From Anaerolinea thermophila UNI-1 (GTDB lineage: Bacteria; Chloroflexota; Anaerolineae; Anaerolineales; Anaerolineaceae): a stretch of DNA of 64,000 nucleotides. Positions 60,186 through 64,000 of this stretch are shown in pieces. Where the stretch lies: NCBI RefSeq assembly GCF_000199675.1, contig NC_014960.1, forward strand, positions 3,038,001 to 3,102,000. The letters are read 5' to 3'. Made by a program: the position numbers and the translations under genes. The notes under the pieces were generated by a model that did not search any database, was not told the origin of the DNA, and saw only the letters and a list, made by a program, of their open reading frames with translations. Each line of letters starts with the position of its first letter. Position 1 is the stretch's first letter.

Positions 60186-61442
60186 TTATGCTGAAGGTAC
60201 ACTTTTCGCTTCGCCGCGACGCACGCCCAGCATCATCACCAGGGCAACCAGCATAAACAGCGGACCGACCAGCATGGTATTGCTGTAGTCCTTGCCGGTC
60301 AATTGGATAATCCAGCCATTGAGGTTAGGACCGGCAATGGCAGCCAGGGTGGAAAAGAGGTAGTACAAGCCGGTGTACGTACCCACCCGCAGTTGATCGG
60401 TCATATCCACAACCATTGGCAGGGAGTTGACGTTAATCATTGCCCAGGCAATACCGGCAATCATCAAAATCACTCCCACCACCGGCACCACACCCAGCAC
60501 CGGCAGGCGGGTAATCTGGATCAGCAGGGTTTCGGGCGGCAGGAAGTACATGCCCAGCATGCAGGCGGAGAGAAGGATAATGCCGCTCATGATGACCTTG
60601 CGTCGCCCAAATTTTCCACCCAGCATACCGGCAGGCAGAGCAAAGAGGACGAACAACAGCGATAACTGCCCCAGCAGGCGCGCACCATCTCCGCCGGGCA
60701 AGCCCAGGTGATTCTGAGCGTACAGGGTAAAGAAGGCTTCAATGGCGTTGTAGGCGACAAACCAGAAAAAAATCGCCAGCAGAATACGCAGGGCACTGCG
60801 CTCCTGCGAGGTGAGCACATCGATCAAACTCTGCCACAATGAGGGTTGCTCTTCCGAGGTGGTTTCATATTCTTTCGGCTCTTTGATGAAAATGAAAACC
60901 ATCAGCGCCGCCAGAATCACCAGCGCCGATCCCATCCAGAAGGGATAGGCTTCATTGATATTAAAGAGTGGACCTCCCACCAGTGTCCCCAGGATGGCGC
61001 CCAATCCACCCATCAGGTTGATAATGCCGTTGGCTTGCGAGCGGTATTCTGAGGGGGTGATATCGGGCATGAGTGCCACCACCGGTGTGCGCCAGAACGC
61101 CATGCTCAGAATCAGCGTGCTGGTGCAGGCAACGAAGAGAGGCAGAACCGAAGCCAGTGGAATCAAGCCAAAGACCAGCGCGGCAATGGGCGCGCCGATG
61201 AGGATGAAGGGCATACGACGTCCAATGGGCGTACGCAGACGGTCCGACCATGCACCCACCGGCGGCTGGATAAACAGCGCGGCAAAGTTGTCAAAGGTCA
61301 TGAACAAGCCAATCAGCCACGGCTCGATGTGGAAACGGTTGGCAAGGAACAGCGGGACGAAGGCATTGTACACCATCCAGATCACGCTGACGCCAAAGAA
61401 GCCGAACCCCAGCAAAAATGTTCGACCGATGCTGAATTTCAT
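60186..61442 (-). CDS. MFS transporter (GPH/SLC45-like)
   Basis: 418 residues, 12 helices. The loop 2-3 motif GAWSDRLRTPIGRRMPFILIG and the loop GGKFGRRKVIMSG are typical of glycoside-pentoside-hexuronide/SLC45-type sugar carriers. SMAFWRTPVVALMPDITPSEYRSQANGIINLMGGLGA also fits. Substrate unknown, a disaccharide is plausible. It follows trmD by 36 bases on the same strand with GAGGAGG as ribosome site. Confidence 0.9.
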   Translation of the reverse strand: MKFSIGRTFLLGFGFFGVSVIWMVYNAFVPLFLANRFHIEPWLIGLFMTFDNFAALFIQPPVGAWSDRLRTPIGRRMPFILIGAPIAALVFGLIPLASVLPLFVACTSTLILSMAFWRTPVVALMPDITPSEYRSQANGIINLMGGLGAILGTLVGGPLFNINEAYPFWMGSALVILAALMVFIFIKEPKEYETTSEEQPSLWQSLIDVLTSQERSALRILLAIFFWFVAYNAIEAFFTLYAQNHLGLPGGDGARLLGQLSLLFVLFALPAGMLGGKFGRRKVIMSGIILLSACMLGMYFLPPETLLIQITRLPVLGVVPVVGVILMIAGIAWAMINVNSLPMVVDMTDQLRVGTYTGLYYLFSTLAAIAGPNLNGWIIQLTGKDYSNTMLVGPLFMLVALVMMLGVRRGEAKSVPSA

Positions 61443-61478
61443 GCAGTCCTCCTCAGAGTTGGGATGGGTGAAAAAGGA

Positions 61479-62225
61479 TTATGCCCCGGATTCGTCCGGG
61501 GACTTGCGCACCTGTTCCAGAAATTTGCGATCTTCTTCGCTCAAAGGGGCTTTTTCCAGCAGATCAGGGCGGCGCTGCAGGGTGCGCAGAAGTGCCTGCC
61601 GTCTGCGCCAGCGGGCAATCTCGGCATGATTGCCCGAAAGCAACACCTCCGGCACCTTCCAGCCACGGAACTCTGCCGGACGGGTGTAGTGGGGGTATTC
61701 CAGCAAGCCGCTGGCGTGCGAGTCGTCTATGGCGCCGTCGGGGTCGCCCAGGGCACCGGGAATCAGGCGGGTGATAGCGTCCATGAGGATGAGGGCGGGC
61801 AGTTCCCCGCCGGTGAGGACGTAATCGCCGATGGAGATTTCATCGGTGACCAGATGTTCGCGCACCCGTTCATCCACACCTTCGTAGCGCCCGCACAACA
61901 GCGCCAGGTGCGGATACTGCGACAATTCCATGGCAACCTGCTGGGTAAAAACCCTGCCCTGCGGGGTGAGCAAAATCACCGGGCAGGCAGGTGGTGCACC
62001 CAGCACCGACTCGACGGCATTGAAAATAGGCTCGCACTTCATCACCATGCCGCCACCACCGCCATAGGGAGGTTCATCGGTCACGTGGTGACGATCGGTG
62101 GCATATGCGCGGATATCGTGGACGTGCACTTCCAGCAAACCGCGCATGCGCGCCCGCTCCAGAATACTCTCATTAATGTAGGGTTCAATCAACCCGGGGA
62201 AAAGGGTAAAGACGTCAAAACGCAT
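61479..62225 (-). CDS. trmD: tRNA (guanine37-N1)-methyltransferase TrmD
   Basis: 248 residues, SPOUT methyltransferase. MRFDVFTLFPGLIEPYINESILERA at the N-terminus, DEPPYGGGGGMVMKCEPI, LLTPQGRVFTQQ, LLCGRYEGVDERV and EISIGDYVLTGGELPALILMDAITRLIPG (knot), and YPHYTRPAEFRGWKVPEVLLSGNH. Methylates G37 of tRNAs to stop frameshifting. The usual rpsP-rimM-trmD-rplS neighbours are absent. TAGAAT (62232-62237) lies 6 bases before the ATG with no ribosome site: leaderless. Confidence 0.97.
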   Translation of the reverse strand: MRFDVFTLFPGLIEPYINESILERARMRGLLEVHVHDIRAYATDRHHVTDEPPYGGGGGMVMKCEPIFNAVESVLGAPPACPVILLTPQGRVFTQQVAMELSQYPHLALLCGRYEGVDERVREHLVTDEISIGDYVLTGGELPALILMDAITRLIPGALGDPDGAIDDSHASGLLEYPHYTRPAEFRGWKVPEVLLSGNHAEIARWRRRQALLRTLQRRPDLLEKAPLSEEDRKFLEQVRKSPDESGA

Positions 62226-62242
62226 GTCTTTATTCTACCGTA

Positions 62243-62292
62243 GAAAAAGAAATGGCGCTGTTCCCTCCCGGTTTCCCGTGCCGAACAGCGCC
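62243..62292 (-). terminator. Terminator after the HD-GYP gene
   Basis: GGCGCTGTTC (62254-62263) and GAACAGCGCC (62283-62292); minus-strand tail ATTTCTTTTTC. The trmD promoter begins right after it. Confidence 0.8.
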
Positions 62293-62313
62293 CCAAAAGG
62301 TCAGAGAAACCGT

Positions 62314-63966
62314 TTATTCCTCAGAAACCGGGCTTGCCCCGTTAACCACAGCCTTTTCTTCACTGTTATTGAGAACAGTTTCGAGCAGTTCGATGGCTTC
62401 CGGGTTGAATTGCGTGCCGGCGTTGCGGCGCAGTTCGCTCAGGGCTTCTTCTTTGCTCATGGCAGGGCGGTGGGGCATCTCCACCAGCATAGCGGCATAG
62501 GCTTCGGCAACGCTGATGTAACTGGCTTGCACGGGGATTTGCCGCCCGGTGAGGTGATCGGGATAACCACGCCCGTCCCAGCGCTCATGGTGATGATACA
62601 CCCATGGCACGATGCGCGCCACAGCATCAATCGGCTTGAGAATCTGTGCGCCGTAGTACGGGTGCATCTGAATCAGATGCCAATCGTCCTCAGTGAGTGG
62701 CTCTACCTTGGAGAGGACGGCTTCGGGGACGGAAATCTTGCCCACGTCGTGCATCAGTGCCGCAAGCACCAGAAAATCGGCGTCGGTCTTGTTCATACCC
62801 GCCGCGGCTGCCATTTTGCGCACCAGCACGCTCACCTGCTCGGAATGTCCGCGCAGGAAGCGGTCACGCGCCTCAATGGCAGAAATCAGCGAACGCGCCA
62901 TGGCGCTGACCTGAGCAAAAACATCTTCGCTGCCCTCAGAAGAAGGCGTGGCAACCAGCGTACGGGTAGCCCCGGGTCGGCGGCGCTCCAGATAAGTCAG
63001 TTCTGTCTCCACGGTGCCCTCGTAGGTGGAGACGAAACTCTCCAGCACCTCGACAGCATGTTCCAGTTCCTGGCGGTCGCCATTTGCCCACAACTGCGGA
63101 ATTTGTTCATGCAGTTTGATGGTCATGCGAGCAATTTCTTTGGAGGGAATCACCGTCTTCCCTAAAGACGCCAGCATATCGTGGCGCGTTACCAGGCGAG
63201 TGAATTTTTCTTCTACCTCGCGAACGCGCATGGAAAGGGCGGGCAGTTCGCGAATCATGGACTCGAGGTTGTAAATTTGCAGGATGACGTCATCCGGAGA
63301 TAACGCTCCAGAGCGTTCATCTTCAAAAATCTTGTTCAGGCGCTCATTCCAGATCCGCTGAGCCTCTTCCAGTTGCAGGACTTGTGAGCCAAAAGTGACC
63401 CTGCCCTCACGGTTCAGTTGTTCCAGGTAGGCAATGCCTAAATCGAGCGAGCGCCGCGCCGAGGAAATGCGCTGGATGAATTCCTGGCGGCGCAATTCTT
63501 CCTTGTGCTGGAGTTCTTTTTCGAGTTGTTTCTGGTTGTATTCTTCCAGTTCGGCGGGAGCCTGTGCCAGCATCTCCAGCAGGGCTTCCTGATCGGCAAA
63601 GAGTTTTTGCCAGGCTTCCTTTAACTGCCGCAGGTCTTTCACCCGCCGCAGGAAAAGCGGGCGCGAGTGCATATCCTGTTCCAGACGGCTTTTTTCCTGA
63701 AGAATGTGATTGAACAAATCCCACACCCGCCGGTCGGTGTCGGCGGCTTTGTAATCCAGTTTGCTGATGAACAGGCGGTAATCGTTCAGTCCTGCTTCCA
63801 GTTCCACCAGTTTTTGCTGAATTTTTTCCGGATATCCCCCAAGTTCCTGACGCAGGTGTTGCCATTCCTTCAACGCCGCCGTCAACCCCTGTGAGGATTC
63901 TGCGGGTGGAAGGTTCTCTTTGAGATCGTATTGAAGACTGGTTGCCTGATCCACATTTTCTCCCAT
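62314..63966 (-). CDS. HD-GYP domain protein with long N-terminal coiled coil
   Basis: 550 residues. The first 340 or so are helical and charged (coiled-coil text such as QLEKELQHKEELRRQEFIQRI and VEELTYLERRRPG-like), then an HD-GYP domain (about 355-535): HSEQVSVLVRKMAAAAGM, HDVGKISVPEAVLSK with His406/Asp407, MHPYYGAQILKPI and HHERWDGRGYPDHLTG (GYP motif intact). HD-GYP domains hydrolyse cyclic di-GMP. No receiver domain is seen. The ATG at 63966 has no ribosome site; an in-frame TAG lies upstream. Confidence 0.9.
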   Translation of the reverse strand: MGENVDQATSLQYDLKENLPPAESSQGLTAALKEWQHLRQELGGYPEKIQQKLVELEAGLNDYRLFISKLDYKAADTDRRVWDLFNHILQEKSRLEQDMHSRPLFLRRVKDLRQLKEAWQKLFADQEALLEMLAQAPAELEEYNQKQLEKELQHKEELRRQEFIQRISSARRSLDLGIAYLEQLNREGRVTFGSQVLQLEEAQRIWNERLNKIFEDERSGALSPDDVILQIYNLESMIRELPALSMRVREVEEKFTRLVTRHDMLASLGKTVIPSKEIARMTIKLHEQIPQLWANGDRQELEHAVEVLESFVSTYEGTVETELTYLERRRPGATRTLVATPSSEGSEDVFAQVSAMARSLISAIEARDRFLRGHSEQVSVLVRKMAAAAGMNKTDADFLVLAALMHDVGKISVPEAVLSKVEPLTEDDWHLIQMHPYYGAQILKPIDAVARIVPWVYHHHERWDGRGYPDHLTGRQIPVQASYISVAEAYAAMLVEMPHRPAMSKEEALSELRRNAGTQFNPEAIELLETVLNNSEEKAVVNGASPVSEE

Positions 63967-64000
63967 AACTTTTACCAGAAGCCAACGCTAAATTGCCCTA

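Overview
The window looks like chromosomal DNA of a moderately GC-rich, probably thermophilic member of the Chloroflexota, class Anaerolineae. That is an inference from protein flavour: long Thr/Pro linkers behind lipoboxes, two-component proteins with GAF domains, Kelch/TPR membrane proteins, a tandem YlbF protein, and a composite dispersed repeat. It carries about 53 protein genes, one pseudogene, one IS4-type insertion sequence, the SRP RNA and a selenocysteine tRNA. No CRISPR array, prophage or replication origin was seen.

Layout. 1-5.9 kb (minus strand): a truncated DEAD/DEAH helicase, a 641-residue TPR protein that overlaps it by one base, a thiolase-like small protein and homoserine dehydrogenase. 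6-11.7 kb (minus): a glycerol module in the order glpK, glpA, sdhB-like, sdhC, sdhD, with no sdhA, no glpB and no glpC. It is followed by the remains of an ABC permease fused to a beta-propeller and by an SCO1664-type kinase-like protein. 12-14.6 kb (minus): a sulfur module (ArsR regulator, sulfide:quinone oxidoreductase, TusE/DsrC, DsrE). 14.7-19.8 kb: a GNAT acetyltransferase, a DUF2142 membrane protein, a flippase-like UPF0104 protein, a GT2 glycosyltransferase and an UPF0173 hydrolase. 19.9-22 kb: a cytochrome cd1 nitrite reductase built as a lipoprotein with two haem-c domains. 22.1-28.2 kb: the phosphate operon pstSCAB-phoU behind a Pho-box-like promoter, followed by a CHAD protein. 28.2-30.8 kb: a small membrane protein, a methyltransferase, the SRP RNA and the IS element. 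30.8-39.9 kb: an aldo/keto reductase with its MerR regulator, a site-2-type protease, a TPR/Kelch membrane protein, selC, a PH-domain protein, a DUF2807 membrane protein, and a sulfurtransferase/SufE pair. 40-44.2 kb: ATPase and two permeases of a nucleoside-type ABC transporter; a matching BMP lipoprotein lies 15 kb away at 59-60 kb behind a structured leader. 44.5-52 kb: YbeD-like protein, DMT transporter, esterase, zinc alcohol dehydrogenase, an emfourin-like lipoprotein beside an M4 metalloprotease, and an epimerase. 52-58.7 kb: a degenerate and an intact sensor kinase, a nicotinate phosphoribosyltransferase-family enzyme, a LysM protein and a tandem YlbF protein. 60-64 kb (minus): an MFS transporter, trmD and an HD-GYP protein.

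The most interesting observation is the glycerol module. The flavoprotein GlpA has no BFD domain and sits where SdhA would be, in tight order with succinate-dehydrogenase-type iron-sulfur and cytochrome b subunits. This suggests a hybrid glycerol-3-phosphate:quinone oxidoreductase. Other points of note: a set of genes with a TATAAT-like box 6-8 bases before the start codon (leaderless transcripts), a MerR promoter with the classic 19-bp spacer, matching promoters for the two stable RNAs, an IS whose transposase ribosome site is masked by a long hairpin, and an emfourin-like protein predicted to be lipid-anchored.
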